From: Acidimicrobiia bacterium
Lineage (GTDB): Bacteria > Actinomycetota > Acidimicrobiia > Acidimicrobiales > JANYDT01
Assembly: GCA_025359845.1 (NCBI GenBank)
Contig: JANYDT010000030.1
Coordinates: 1-35,183, forward strand
DNA: 35,183 bases
Direction: 5' to 3'
In this document: positions 24,148 through 32,700 of the stretch, in pieces
Layout of the letters: every line of letters starts with the position of its first letter
Position numbering within the stretch: the first letter of the stretch is position 1
Made by a program: the position numbers and the translations under genes
The notes under the pieces: model-generated
What the model saw: only the letters and a program-made list of their open reading frames with translations
The model's database searches: none
Told to the model about the DNA's origin: nothing

Positions 24148-24177
24148 ACTATACCGACAGCGGAATAGTTGTTACAA
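24148..24177 (-). promoter_or_regulatory. Promoter and inverted repeat of the HTH-nucleotidyltransferase pair
   Basis: On the minus strand: -35 TTGTAA (24172-24177), 18-base spacer, -10 TATAGT (24148-24153), start codon 3-6 bases later. CTATACCG (24149-24156) and CGGAATAG (24161-24168) form an inverted repeat with one mismatch, a likely autorepression site. Confidence 0.55.
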
Positions 24178-24364
24178 GCGGGTTGTCCGTTGGCGTCGGC
24201 CAAAGGGATCCCGCCGCAGGCAACTCGGACCGCTTGACCGGGACGATACGCGCACTGCGCCAAGCCAGCCCGAGTTGCACTCTTGTGGCCTCAAGCCCCC
24301 ACAGCGAGCGGCGTCGGAGTCCACGGCCACGTTGTCCGGGGGCCGGCACGAATAGTGTTCGGCG

Positions 24365-25096
24365 ATGCGCGTGCCGGTCATCGAAGGAGAAGTCGAGAGA
24401 CGGTTGTTGATCAACTACCGCGCCGACGCCGATGTCGTGCGTTCGTTGCTGCCCGCACCCTTCCGGCCACAACTGGTCGACGGAAGTGCGGTCGTCGGCA
24501 TCTGCCTCGTCCGGCTCGGACACCTACGGCCGAAAGGATTTCCGGCGCTGGTCGGATTGACTAGCGAGAACGCTGCGCACCGCATCGCTGTGCAGTGGAC
24601 GGAACGCGAAGTCGTCCGCTCCGGCGTCTACATCCGCGAACGTCACAGCGCCGCGGCCCTGAACGTGGCCATCGGCGATCGACTCTTTCCCGGCGTTCAC
24701 AAGCGAGCGCGATTTGCTGTGAGCGAGTCGGAAAACGAGATAGCCGTGGCCTTCGTCGCGAAGGACGGAGCCTGCTCGGTCGACGCATCGGTAACCGTAT
24801 GCGACGAACTTGCGAGCGGCCTGTTCGCGTCGATGGAAGCGGCATCAGCCTTCTTTCAACAGGGTTCCTCCGGCTTCTCGCCCCGGCGCCACGGTCGCAC
24901 CCTTGACGGACTCGAACTTCGCACGAAGGCCTGGGCGATCGAGCCCGCCGTTATTCGTTCGGTCAAGTCGTCGGTCTACGACGACGCCGCGCAGTTTCCT
25001 GCGGGCAGTATCTCGCTCGACTCGGCCCTCGTGATGCGCCGAGTCCCGGTCGAATGGCATGGCGTAGAGGACATCGCTGTCGAACCTTGTGCCTGA
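24365..25096 (+). CDS. DUF2071 (YqjF-like) family protein
   Basis: This is a 243-residue protein. RRLLINYRADADVVRSLLPA and PFRPQLVDGSAVVGICLVRL near the N-terminus and FPALVGLTSENAAHRIAVQW are the signature of DUF2071 proteins, which share the acetoacetate-decarboxylase-like fold. The C-terminal half (FAVSESENEIAVAFVAKDGA, RTKAWAIEPAVIRSVKSSVY) is complete. ATG 24365 is the start. The biochemical role of the family is not established. Its stop lies one base before the palindrome of the RHH/Fic operon. Confidence 0.75.
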   Translation: MRVPVIEGEVERRLLINYRADADVVRSLLPAPFRPQLVDGSAVVGICLVRLGHLRPKGFPALVGLTSENAAHRIAVQWTEREVVRSGVYIRERHSAAALNVAIGDRLFPGVHKRARFAVSESENEIAVAFVAKDGACSVDASVTVCDELASGLFASMEAASAFFQQGSSGFSPRRHGRTLDGLELRTKAWAIEPAVIRSVKSSVYDDAAQFPAGSISLDSALVMRRVPVEWHGVEDIAVEPCA

Positions 25097-25097
25097 T

Positions 25098-25113
25098 ATG
25101 GTGATATCACCAT
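25098..25113. promoter_or_regulatory. 16-bp perfect palindrome over the RHH antitoxin start (operator candidate)
   Basis: ATGGTGATATCACCAT is self-complementary and includes the first two bases of the antitoxin start codon. It stands in the same position as the palindrome of the RHH/Doc locus at 11.3 kb, though the sequence differs. Confidence 0.6.
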
Positions 25114-25324
25114 GGCAACACATCAGCTTCCCGTTCGGCTACCCGACGACGTCTACGTCGCCCTGAAGGCCCACTCGACGTATTCGGAACGCTCGATGAA
25201 CGACATCACCGTCGAAGCTCTGCGCGCACTACTTGGCGATGAAACCCGACGCGCCGAAATCGACGCCGCCGCGGACCGGGTCCGCAAGAAGTACCGGCGC
25301 GCGCTCGATCGCCTCGCCGAGTAA
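25112..25324 (+). CDS. Ribbon-helix-helix antitoxin
   Basis: This is a 70-residue protein: HQLPVRLPDDVYVALKAHST and ERSMNDITVEALRALLGDET form strand and helices of an RHH (Arc-type) domain; the C-terminal tail EIDAAADRVRKKYRRALDRL is a charged helix likely to occupy the toxin. It is separated by 3 bases from the Fic gene. Known for the family: operator-binding dimer and antitoxin. Confidence 0.78.
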   Translation: MATHQLPVRLPDDVYVALKAHSTYSERSMNDITVEALRALLGDETRRAEIDAAADRVRKKYRRALDRLAE

Positions 25325-25327
25325 GCA

Positions 25328-25720
25328 GTGGACATCCGGTACCTCACGGCCGACGAGATCCTCCGACTCCACTCTGTTGAAGTGGGTGACGTCGGGGTTC
25401 GCGAGGTCAACCTGGTCGAGGCGGCCGCCGAGCGACCTCGACAGAGCGCGTTCGGCGACGACGCCTACCCGGACCTCGCTTCGAAAGCCGCCGCTCTCCT
25501 CGACTCGCTCGTACGCAACCACCCCTTCGTGGACGGGAACAAGCGCATTGGTGTGCTCGCGTCGTTCGTGTTCGTCGAACTCAACGGCTACCAAATCGAC
25601 GCGACGAACGACGACGTTGTCGACACGGTGCTCGCCTTGATCGTGCGTGAGATCGACTTCGAGGAACTCGTTCGTCGGTTCGGCACTTGGCTGCGGCCGA
25701 TTGCGAACGAAGATCAATGA
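25328..25720 (+). CDS. Fic/Doc-type toxin
   Basis: This is a 130-residue protein starting at GTG 25328. IRYLTADEILRLHSVEV is the usual opening of Doc-like proteins, FGDDAYPDLASKAAALLDSL leads to the Fic motif HPFVDGNKR, which is fully conserved, followed by IGVLASFVFVELNGYQ. Known for the family: transfers phosphate (Doc, EF-Tu) or AMP to a target protein. Here the pair with the RHH gene appears intact, in contrast to the broken locus at 10.7-11.3 kb. Confidence 0.85.
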   Translation: MDIRYLTADEILRLHSVEVGDVGVREVNLVEAAAERPRQSAFGDDAYPDLASKAAALLDSLVRNHPFVDGNKRIGVLASFVFVELNGYQIDATNDDVVDTVLALIVREIDFEELVRRFGTWLRPIANEDQ

Positions 25721-25934
25721 GTGGCTGCACCGCTGTTCACATCGGATGAGCCGCGGCCGGGCATTTCGGCCGACAACTCGACGAAGTCGGCGAGATCGAG
25801 GTAGCGAACGCTCGCCTGGCTCGACCTCCACCGAATCACCCGGGGCCACCTCCCCGACCTCCACTGGCAAACACCATCAGAGGCCTACCATGCCCTCGTT
25901 GCAACCCCGGCTGAGCGCGCGCATAATCGGCCAG
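25721..25934. other. Debris: Doc start fragment and a possible transposase tail
   Basis: On the minus strand 25761-25809 reads VRYLDLADFVELSAE, matching the start of the Doc-like gene at 11.1 kb. On the plus strand a frame from about 25815 reads DLHWQTPSEAYHALVATP, which vaguely resembles the end of an integrase-core transposase. Neither is a gene by itself. Confidence 0.35.
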
Positions 25935-26861
25935 ATGAGCGACGCATCAGCCATGATCTCCGACGAGACGCGCGCCGCCTTCGAAGCTCAATGCGGGCGC
26001 ATCATCACCATCAAGCCGCTCGTCGGGGGCTTCGGCGGTGCGTCGGCACTCGTGCATACGGACACCGATCGCGACGTCGTCATCCATTTCCCTGATCCGC
26101 CTCTGAGTAATGAGAAGTTCGATTCTTTCGCTCGTCTTTCCAAGTTGGCGGCACAGGTGATCACCGCATCTTCCGCTTGCGCGCACGGAGTCGCTCATGG
26201 GCGCGTCGAGTGGTACGCCGCAGACTTCGTGCCGGGCACGTCGAGCGAAACGGTCGCGAGCGCCCCAGCTGACGCCCAGGGCGAGTGGTTGCGTTCGCTG
26301 GGCGTGGTGCTCGCTCGGTTGCACTCGCTCGAGTTCGGGGCATTCGAACAGCGTGTGGGAGGCCCCCTGTTCTCGTCGTGGTCCGAGCTCGTCGACGACC
26401 AGATCGCGGCCGTTGGGGGCCGGTGCGTCGAGTTGGGTGTGTATGACGCACTGCGTCTGGAACATCTCCGACGGCGCGTGACCGAGGTCGCAGCCCAGGT
26501 CGACTCCGTCGTGCGGCCTGCGCTCGTCCACCGAGATCTGTACTTCGGCAACATCGTCCACGGCTCCTGGTCGGTCACCGGACTGATCGACTTCGAGCAC
26601 GCACGAATATGGGACCCGGTCGCCGACATGGTGAAGATCGAACTCTGGGTGTTCCCCGAACTCTCCATCGACCCGCGCGAATTCTGGGATGCATACGAGG
26701 CCGAGGCCCGAACGCTTCCGGAGTATGGCGACCGGCTCGCCGTCGCCCAGGTGCTCGAAGGGTTCGCCGCGCTCCCCACGTGGTACGGGCTCGATGACGC
26801 CAGATTGATCCGGCAATACACCGACATGCTCGAATCGGCGGCGCGCCGGCTCGGAGCGTGA
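25935..26861 (+). CDS. Aminoglycoside-phosphotransferase-family protein
   Basis: This is a 308-residue APH-fold protein. The N-lobe has KPLVGGFGGASALVHTDTDR, resembling the glycine-rich nucleotide loop; the C-lobe has ALVHRDLYFGNIVHGS (Brenner motif, HRD type) and TGLIDFEHARIWDPVADMVK (metal-binding D-x-E). ATG 25935 is chosen since MSDASAMISDETRAAFEAQ is the first sequence with sensible composition; the frame upstream is antisense debris. The gene appears complete. Relatives phosphorylate small molecules, including homoserine-like compounds and antibiotics; the substrate is unknown. Confidence 0.75.
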   Translation: MSDASAMISDETRAAFEAQCGRIITIKPLVGGFGGASALVHTDTDRDVVIHFPDPPLSNEKFDSFARLSKLAAQVITASSACAHGVAHGRVEWYAADFVPGTSSETVASAPADAQGEWLRSLGVVLARLHSLEFGAFEQRVGGPLFSSWSELVDDQIAAVGGRCVELGVYDALRLEHLRRRVTEVAAQVDSVVRPALVHRDLYFGNIVHGSWSVTGLIDFEHARIWDPVADMVKIELWVFPELSIDPREFWDAYEAEARTLPEYGDRLAVAQVLEGFAALPTWYGLDDARLIRQYTDMLESAARRLGA

Positions 26862-27052
26862 GAGTTGGAGTTCAGGCACCTCGGGGCGGTTGCTTGCGCA
26901 CCCAGGCCCGAGGACGCCGGTGAGGCCGCCACCCTCCCGACACGCCCGACCGCATCCAAAGTACGCGGAGGGTAGCGCCATCCTCGAGTGCAAACGCATC
27001 GGCAGCCCGCATTTCGATCACTGGCTGTCAAGGCACTTCGTACCATCGAGTC

Positions 27053-27553
27053 ATGGCCGCAACAATCTCCGTCATCCTCGGCGACATCACCCGTCAGCGC
27101 GTCGATGCGATCGTGAACGCCGCGAACTCGTCGCTTCTCGGAGGCGGAGGCGTCGACGGGGCAATCCACCGAGCTGCAGGACCAGACCTGCTTGACGCCT
27201 GTCGGCTTCTCGGTGGGTGCAAGACCGGCGACGCGAAGATCACCCAGGGATTTCGGCTTCAGGCATCACGGATCATCCACACCGTCGGTCCGGTGTGGCG
27301 CGGCGGCCAGAGCCGCGAGCCAGAACTCCTCGCGGCGTGTTACCGACGAAGCCTCGAAGAAGCGGTGAAGGTACGCGCGCAGAGCATCGCCTTCCCGGCA
27401 ATCTCGACCGGCATCTTCGGCTACCCAATCGCGGCCGCGACGATGATCGCAATCGCGACGATTCGCGACTTCCCGATGCCACCGTCCGACGTTCGGTTGA
27501 TGGCGTTCGGCGAAGACGACCACCGAGTGATCGTTGAGCTCCTCGAACAGTGA
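27053..27553 (+). CDS. Macrodomain protein (ADP-ribosyl hydrolase type)
   Basis: This is a 166-residue single macrodomain: [67 protein letters not shown] and [20 protein letters not shown], which are the ADP-ribose-binding loops of the MacroD/YmdB class, with NAANS and [10 protein letters not shown] intact. Known for the family: removes ADP-ribose from proteins or deacetylates O-acetyl-ADP-ribose. It is near toxin-antitoxin genes, but no ADP-ribosyltransferase gene is next to it. ATG 27053 is the clear start. Confidence 0.88.
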   Translation: MAATISVILGDITRQRVDAIVNAANSSLLGGGGVDGAIHRAAGPDLLDACRLLGGCKTGDAKITQGFRLQASRIIHTVGPVWRGGQSREPELLAACYRRSLEEAVKVRAQSIAFPAISTGIFGYPIAAATMIAIATIRDFPMPPSDVRLMAFGEDDHRVIVELLEQ

Positions 27554-27619
27554 CGACCCAAGCCCAGACTGTCGTTCGACATGCGGCCGCTTGAGCGGCG
27601 CTCGGGTTGCGCGCCACGA

Positions 27620-27644
27620 AAAGTATGTCACCACGGCATACTTT
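27620..27644. repeat. 8-bp perfect inverted repeat AAAGTATG / CATACTTT
   Basis: The arms are separated by 9 bases (27620-27627 and 27637-27644), in the 220-base gap between the macrodomain and AbiEii genes, which converge. It may be an operator-like site or a weak terminator; no T-run follows. Nothing else is recognised in this gap. Confidence 0.35.
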
Positions 27645-27773
27645 CGGTTCGCTCATTGCAGGGCATCGGTGGGCAGTCGTACAACCACCGGTCACGCTCG
27701 AGCTTCTTGCGAGGATGCCCGTCGTAGACGACGTTGCAGTCGGTCGCTGCAACGTCACGCCGAGTCCGCCGCC

Positions 27774-28634
27774 TCAGCCGTCGGCGGTGTCGATGATCCG
27801 AGAGATCAGGGTTCGGACTCGCGTGGCGGCGTGTTCGACGTCGAGGATCGGAAACGAGTCGGTCTCGACGATCTCCTTCCAGATGTCCGGCCAGTGCCGC
27901 CACACCGTGAGCGTCGGCGGCCATGTGTGCATCGAACGCAGTTCGAAGATTTCGACGCATGCGGCGTGGGTGTCGGCGAGCGAGAACTCGGTGAGCTCGT
28001 CGAGCAGGATCAGGTCGGCCAGATCGTGGGCGCGATCGTTCGGACGACCGTCACTGGCGACCGTCGTACACGCATGGAGCTTCTGCGCGATCTGGTCCGG
28101 CGCACCGAGCACAGCGATCGCCGACGGTCCTTCGAGGCCCAGTTCGTGAAGGGGAGAGATCTCAACGAAGTCAATCCGCTCGATCGAACGTCCCTCGGGC
28201 GCGGCGATCTCGATCGGCACTCTTACGAAGGCCTTGCCTTGATAGGTCAGCTTCGCTGTCGCACGTCGAGGAGGGATTCGAACACCGGGCACTTCGAACG
28301 GCCCGTCATCGATGACCTTGCCGGCGAATCCCGACCATCCGTTCTCGATCGCCGCCGAGAGGAGCACGACGGCCTCGTCGAGGTTGCCTCGGTAGATCGT
28401 GTCGATGTCGGACGACGAGCGGGCCTTCGCACCGAAGCGGAACTCGAACGCCGCGCCACCCTTGAACACGAACCGCGGCTCGGGCTGGTTCAGTTGCTCG
28501 ATCATCGTGGCTATGGCGATCATCCCAACCCGTCGGCGAAGTCGCCCCGCAGACATCGACTGCTCCGATGCCCAGGCGGTCAACCAACGTTCGAGGCCCT
28601 GGAGGTTGGCTGCGGGCCGGTCATGGCGAGTCAT
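27774..28634 (-). CDS. AbiEii-type toxin (intact copy)
   Basis: This is a 286-residue protein starting at ATG 28634, which overlaps the AbiEi stop. QPEPRFVFKGGAAFEFRFGA and SSSDIDTIYRGNLDEAV give the GG and D-x-D of the nucleotidyltransferase core; GAPDQIAQKLHACTTVASDG, RPNDRAHDLADLILLDEL give the second domain. The C-terminus HTWPPTLTVWRHWPDIWKEI to ISRIIDTADG is intact, unlike copy 1. Known for the family: type IV toxin that modifies tRNA or other RNA by nucleotide transfer and stops growth; often phage-defensive. The long open frame upstream to 28973 is antisense to AbiEi and is not part of the gene. Confidence 0.85.
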   Translation of the reverse strand: MTRHDRPAANLQGLERWLTAWASEQSMSAGRLRRRVGMIAIATMIEQLNQPEPRFVFKGGAAFEFRFGAKARSSSDIDTIYRGNLDEAVVLLSAAIENGWSGFAGKVIDDGPFEVPGVRIPPRRATAKLTYQGKAFVRVPIEIAAPEGRSIERIDFVEISPLHELGLEGPSAIAVLGAPDQIAQKLHACTTVASDGRPNDRAHDLADLILLDELTEFSLADTHAACVEIFELRSMHTWPPTLTVWRHWPDIWKEIVETDSFPILDVEHAATRVRTLISRIIDTADG

Positions 28635-29176
28635 GCGACGGGCCGTTCGGCGAACGCCTTCTTGAATCGCTTGATGTCTCCAACGTTGGCGAGTCGTCGT
28701 CGTTCGATGTTGTCGACGGCTTGTTCGATGAGCCTTGGATCTGTGCCTGCGGCGGCGGCGTCGATCATCGAACGCAGCGGCGTCGTCACAGCGATTCCTG
28801 CGTGCTCGTCGACGTCGCGAGGTGCGAGCTGCGCGATCCACAATCGGTACGCCGCGCCCCCGCTGCGTCGAACCCGCCTCCGCACAGTCACGTTGATCCG
28901 TCGCGGATTCACATCGGCAAGCTCCCACACGGCGATCGCCGACTCGTGCGAGATGTGGCCGCCACCGGCCCACAGAACCGCCTCGACGTACTCGTCACCA
29001 GGCTGGGCCGGGTAACCGGCGATCCGGTACAAGCCGTAGGAGTGATGCTCGAGCGCACCGCGGGCGGCCAGTTTAGGAAGCTCGATCGTCGGCACGCCCA
29101 ACCGTCGAGCGTCGCCTGGCGTGACGAACCCACGCTGAAGGCCGGCGGCGTCCAGGAGAGTGCGAAGGTGCGTCAT
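28631..29176 (-). CDS. AbiEi-type antitoxin (copy 2)
   Basis: This is a 181-residue protein, about 85 % identical by eye to copy 1 at 19255-19800. The winged helix-turn-helix reads THLRTLLDAAGLQRGFVTPG, DARRLGVPTIELPKLAARGA; the C-terminal domain contains EAVLWAGGGHISHESAIAVW and PLRSMIDAAAAGTDPRLIEQ. It overlaps the toxin gene by four bases. The start is ATG 29176 with a promoter immediately upstream. Known for the family: autorepressor and protective partner in type IV systems. Confidence 0.85.
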   Translation of the reverse strand: MTHLRTLLDAAGLQRGFVTPGDARRLGVPTIELPKLAARGALEHHSYGLYRIAGYPAQPGDEYVEAVLWAGGGHISHESAIAVWELADVNPRRINVTVRRRVRRSGGAAYRLWIAQLAPRDVDEHAGIAVTTPLRSMIDAAAAGTDPRLIEQAVDNIERRRLANVGDIKRFKKAFAERPVA

Positions 29177-29182
29177 GGCAGA

Positions 29183-29211
29183 ACTCTACCGTTTCAGTAT
29201 GATCTTGACAG
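29183..29211 (-). promoter_or_regulatory. Promoter and operator of abiE copy 2
   Basis: On the minus strand: -35 CTGTCA (29206-29211), 17-base spacer, -10 TAGAGT (29183-29188), ATG 6 bases later. The inverted repeat TACCG-TTT-CAGTA (29187-29199) matches that of copy 1 with one arm mismatch. The architecture is conserved between the two paralogous loci. Confidence 0.6.
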
Positions 29212-29293
29212 GGCAAGCAGATCGCAAGACAGGACCGAGTCTGCCGACGGAACTCCGAACGGCCTGCCACAGCCGTTCGAAGCACCGCTCAGC

Positions 29294-29533
29294 TCAGCGC
29301 ACGTAGTGGCTGCGATTGACGCCGTCGTACCCGCCGCTGTTTCGGCAGCATTTGCCGAAGCGCTTCAACGACCCGCACGGGCAAGGGTCTCGTCGACCCA
29401 ACTTCTCAGCGAGCTCCTTGTCCCCTCGGACAACGCGGGTTCCCTTTTTGACCCGAGACTCGCTAAAGGGAACCCCTTGCGTCGCTTGCTGGTGAGCTCA
29501 AAAGCAGTTCTCGTTGTCGTAGTGCTTGCCCAT
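29294..29533 (-). pseudogene. SEC-C motif small protein, in-frame TGA at codon 12
   Basis: A near-perfect ribosome-binding site (AGGAGG, 6 bases before ATG 29533) starts MGKHYDNENCF, then an in-frame TGA at 29498-29500, and the same frame goes on as [54 protein letters not shown] and [11 protein letters not shown] to the stop at 29294-29296. DPCPCGS-x6-KCC is the zinc-binding SEC-C motif. No usable start lies between the TGA and the motif. An 11-bp stem-loop follows the TGA by 22 bases. It may be a nonsense mutation (TGG to TGA), readthrough, or a short leader peptide. It lies upstream of abiE and downstream of the relaxase gene, on the same strand. Confidence 0.6.
29437..29475 (-). repeat. 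11-bp perfect stem-loop after the SEC-C in-frame TGA
   Basis: Arms GGGTTCCCTTT (read on the minus strand from 29475) and AAAGGGAACCC (to 29437) enclose a 17-base loop. No T-run follows, which argues against a simple terminator. Its position 22 bases after an in-frame TGA recalls recoding or attenuation structures. Confidence 0.55.
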
Positions 29534-29712
29534 GGTGGCCTCCTAGTTCGGGGAGGAGCGTACGCAACGAATGTCCATACCTTCCCCAGAATTCCCGCTG
29601 GGATCTGTCTGTTGGTGATGTCGCAGGCGACCCTTGGTCCCGCGGCTCCGGTTCATGATTCGCGGCCCCCCGCTAGGGCTTGGCCGCTCCATCTTTCGGC
29701 ACGGCGGGCGGG

Positions 29713-29750
29713 GTCAAGGGCGCCGAAGGCGAGCGCAGCGATCCCTTGAC
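29713..29750. terminator. Inverted repeat downstream of the relaxase gene (terminator candidate)
   Basis: GTCAAGGG (29713-29720) and CCCTTGAC (29743-29750) are complementary and enclose a GC-rich 22-base loop, 22 bases past the relaxase stop. No clear T-run, as is usual in high-GC actinobacteria. The remaining gap to the SEC-C gene shows nothing else. Confidence 0.4.
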
Positions 29751-29771
29751 GCTGGTCGACGGGTCGGACCA

Positions 29772-32700
29772 CTACCTGCGCATCCGCATCCCCACCGCCG
29801 GCACGTCGAGGTCCAGTTCTTCCTTGATCGGAGCGAGCTCATCACGGATCTCGCGCGGGTCGGCGCGGTAGAAGGCGATGCGCTCGTGGGTGATGCCGTT
29901 CTCGAACCGGAATCGCTCGACGACGCCGACACCCTCCAACCAGACCTCGGCGAGTTCGGGATCGTCGGGCCGCTCCCCCAGCTCGCGCGTCAGGTACTCA
30001 CACGGCGACGCTACGGAGACCTCGACTTGGCGGTCGATTCGTCGTTCGATTTCCGACTCGACGAGCGAGAGGCGATCACCGACGTCGCCGCGCGCAGCGA
30101 TCATCGAGTCCCGTGCGGTTTGCTTCTCGACGAGTTCGTCTCGTCGTTCGATGGCTTGGGCGAGGAAGTGCCGTTCGCCTGCGATCTGGTAGCCGGTCGC
30201 TCTTCCTCGCTCATCGTGTCGCCCGACGACGTGTCGAACGCTTCGTCTCGTTCCTTGCTCGACCACCTGTTGCGCTTCGAGTACGTCGATGCGGTTGAGG
30301 TGAGCGTCGATCTGCTCGTTCAGCCGCTCGATCCGGGGAGCGAGGTCGTTCGGCAGGCTCCGAAGCCAGAGCTCCAGGTCGTTCCGCTCGGCCACGAGAG
30401 TGACCTTCGTGACGTCGGCGAGCGGGTTGATCTGCGCGCTTGCCAACTCCTGCGCCCGGCTCGTCGACAACGCGGCGACGAGCAGCTCCTCGTTTGATCG
30501 TTCGAGGCTTGGTCCGTGGAGTGGTTCGATCTCTCGGGTTGGCTCGCCGACGACGTAGAGGTGGTTGCCGAGTCGGCCTCGGCTCATGGCGACGTAGCCC
30601 ATCTCCCGGTACAGGTCATCGGTGCCGAGCACGAACGCCCGGTCGACCGTGACACCTTGGGCTTTGTGGACCGTCATGGCGTATCCGTGGGCCACGTGGC
30701 CCGCTTCAAGGTACGTCGCTGGGAGTTCGACGGCGCGATCGGACATCTGTACCGTCATCGATCGACGTTCGACGTTGATCGCTTTGACGACGCCGCGTTC
30801 GCCGTTGCGAACGTCGAGGCGACGATTGTTGCGCAGCGTCATCACGTGATCGCCCCCTTGGAACGGCTCACCGTCGACCCCGAGCGTCGGGCCGACGAGT
30901 CGATCAGCCATCGTCGCCCGAGCGAGTTTGTTCAGTGCACGTACATCTTCTCGACGCGCTGCAAGCATGATCGGATCCTCGCCCTCAGCAAGCGCCGCCG
31001 CCCACGCATCAATGATTCGCTCCCGCACGTTGACGAGTGTTGCGACCCGCTCGATCCGTCCGTGACTCTCGAACGCGGCAAGCGCATTCTCTACCGAACC
31101 GCTCCGGAACTGGTTCAACGCTGCGCGCTCCCACGGCTCGCGCTGTCGACGGTTCTCGCTCAGCGACAGAACCGGCACGGTCTTCGCAAGTCCGGCGAGC
31201 ACTCCCCCGGCGTCGATCTCGGGGAGCTGGCGGGGATCGCCGACGAGCACGACCTTCGCCCCACGAGTCGATGCGTGCTCGACTAGCCGGGCGAGTTGAC
31301 GGGTACCGACCATGCCGGCTTCGTCAATAACGAGCACGCTGTTCGGAGCAAGTGCTTTCCCGTCGTCGAGTTGGCCGATCAGGCTGGCGATCGTCATCGA
31401 CGGGATCCCTGCACCGCTTCGCAGCTCCGCGGCCGCACGGGCAGCGATCGTTGCGCCGAGGACCTTGACCTCTGCGGACGACCAAGCAGCTTGGGCGACG
31501 CCGAGGGTGAACCCTTTGCCGGTCCCGGCGGGTGCGATCAACACCGAGACCGCGTCGCCACCTTCAACGAGAGCTCGAGCGACCCGCTCTTGCTCAGCGG
31601 TGATGGTTGGCCGGCTCGCGACCGCGGCATCGATCGCCTGAGGCGGGACGAGAGCGGTGCCGCTCCCAAGTCCCCCCTTCGCCGCTGCGAGGACGGATTG
31701 TTCGCAGGCCAACAACTCTCGGGTTGTCCACCGCTCCCCGGACAACGCAACGAGCGACGGTTCGTTCGCGATCATCTGCGCGCTGAAGAACTGAACTTCG
31801 GAGAGTGTTGCTCCTTGCCGGTGGGCTTCGCACCACGCTCGGATGAGGTCTCGCCGATCGAACGTCGATGCTTGCGCAGTGAGACCTTCGGGTCCGAGCA
31901 TCTCTAAGGCAGCGGCTCGTTGCTCCAGCTCGCTGAGCCCCGCCGAGCGAACTCGACCAAGTACCTCACCGAGTCGTTCAGGGTCGAGTCCGTTGGCGAG
32001 CGCCCGGGTCCGCCATTCGGTTTGGATGGCGTCGAGATCGGGTTGCTGCTCTTTGGGTCGGCGAGTCTGGAGGGTGGCGATCTGTGCGGCCTTGGCCGAT
32101 GACGCGCCGACGGCGTCGAGGTGTTCGAGGATCTCCGCTCGGCGCGTGGAGAAGGCGTCGATGGCTCGGCGTGGGATGCCTTCGATCGACGCGACCCCGT
32201 TGGTCACAGGTCCGAACTCGACCCCCAGTGTTCGAGTGAGCTGATCCCGCAGGACCGATTGGTAGATGTATCCGGCGGTCTTGGCGTGGGCGTAGAGGTG
32301 GCGGGCGTCGAGTGTGGACCAGCGTCCGTCATCGGCCTGGACCATGTTGGGAACGAGGACGTGGTCGTGGAGGTGCGGGTCGTCGTTGCGGTTGCGGTAG
32401 TGACGGAAGGATGCGGCGACGAGCCCGGAGCCGTGGATCGTCTCGACGCCGTTGTGGCCCCGGCGGGTGTGCACGGCGGTCTCTTCGAGGTAGCGGATCG
32501 ACGAAGCGACAGCCGCTCCGTGTGCGGCTTCGACGGCGACAGCGACCTCGGGACTGCCGAAGGCGTGCAGGAGAGAGACCGACTTGTCGGCCTTGAACGT
32601 GAGGTCGAAGGCCATCACGGTGCGGTTCGACGAGTTCAGCAACTTTGCATCGGTGGCCGGGTCGACTCCGGCGAACACTTGTCGAAGGGCGTCGGGGTCG

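Noticed and set aside
10600-28000. Integron cassette array
   Set aside because: The many small genes in mixed orientation suggested it, but no attC-like sites with paired RYYYAAC/GTTRRRY boxes were found between genes and no integron integrase is visible.
29437-29475. Stem-loop as a simple intrinsic terminator
   Set aside because: No T-run on either side and it lies inside a frame that continues with a conserved motif.
27534-29749. Long plus-strand frames opposite AbiEi/AbiEii and the SEC-C gene
   Set aside because: They mirror the codons of the minus-strand genes and have no recognisable domains.
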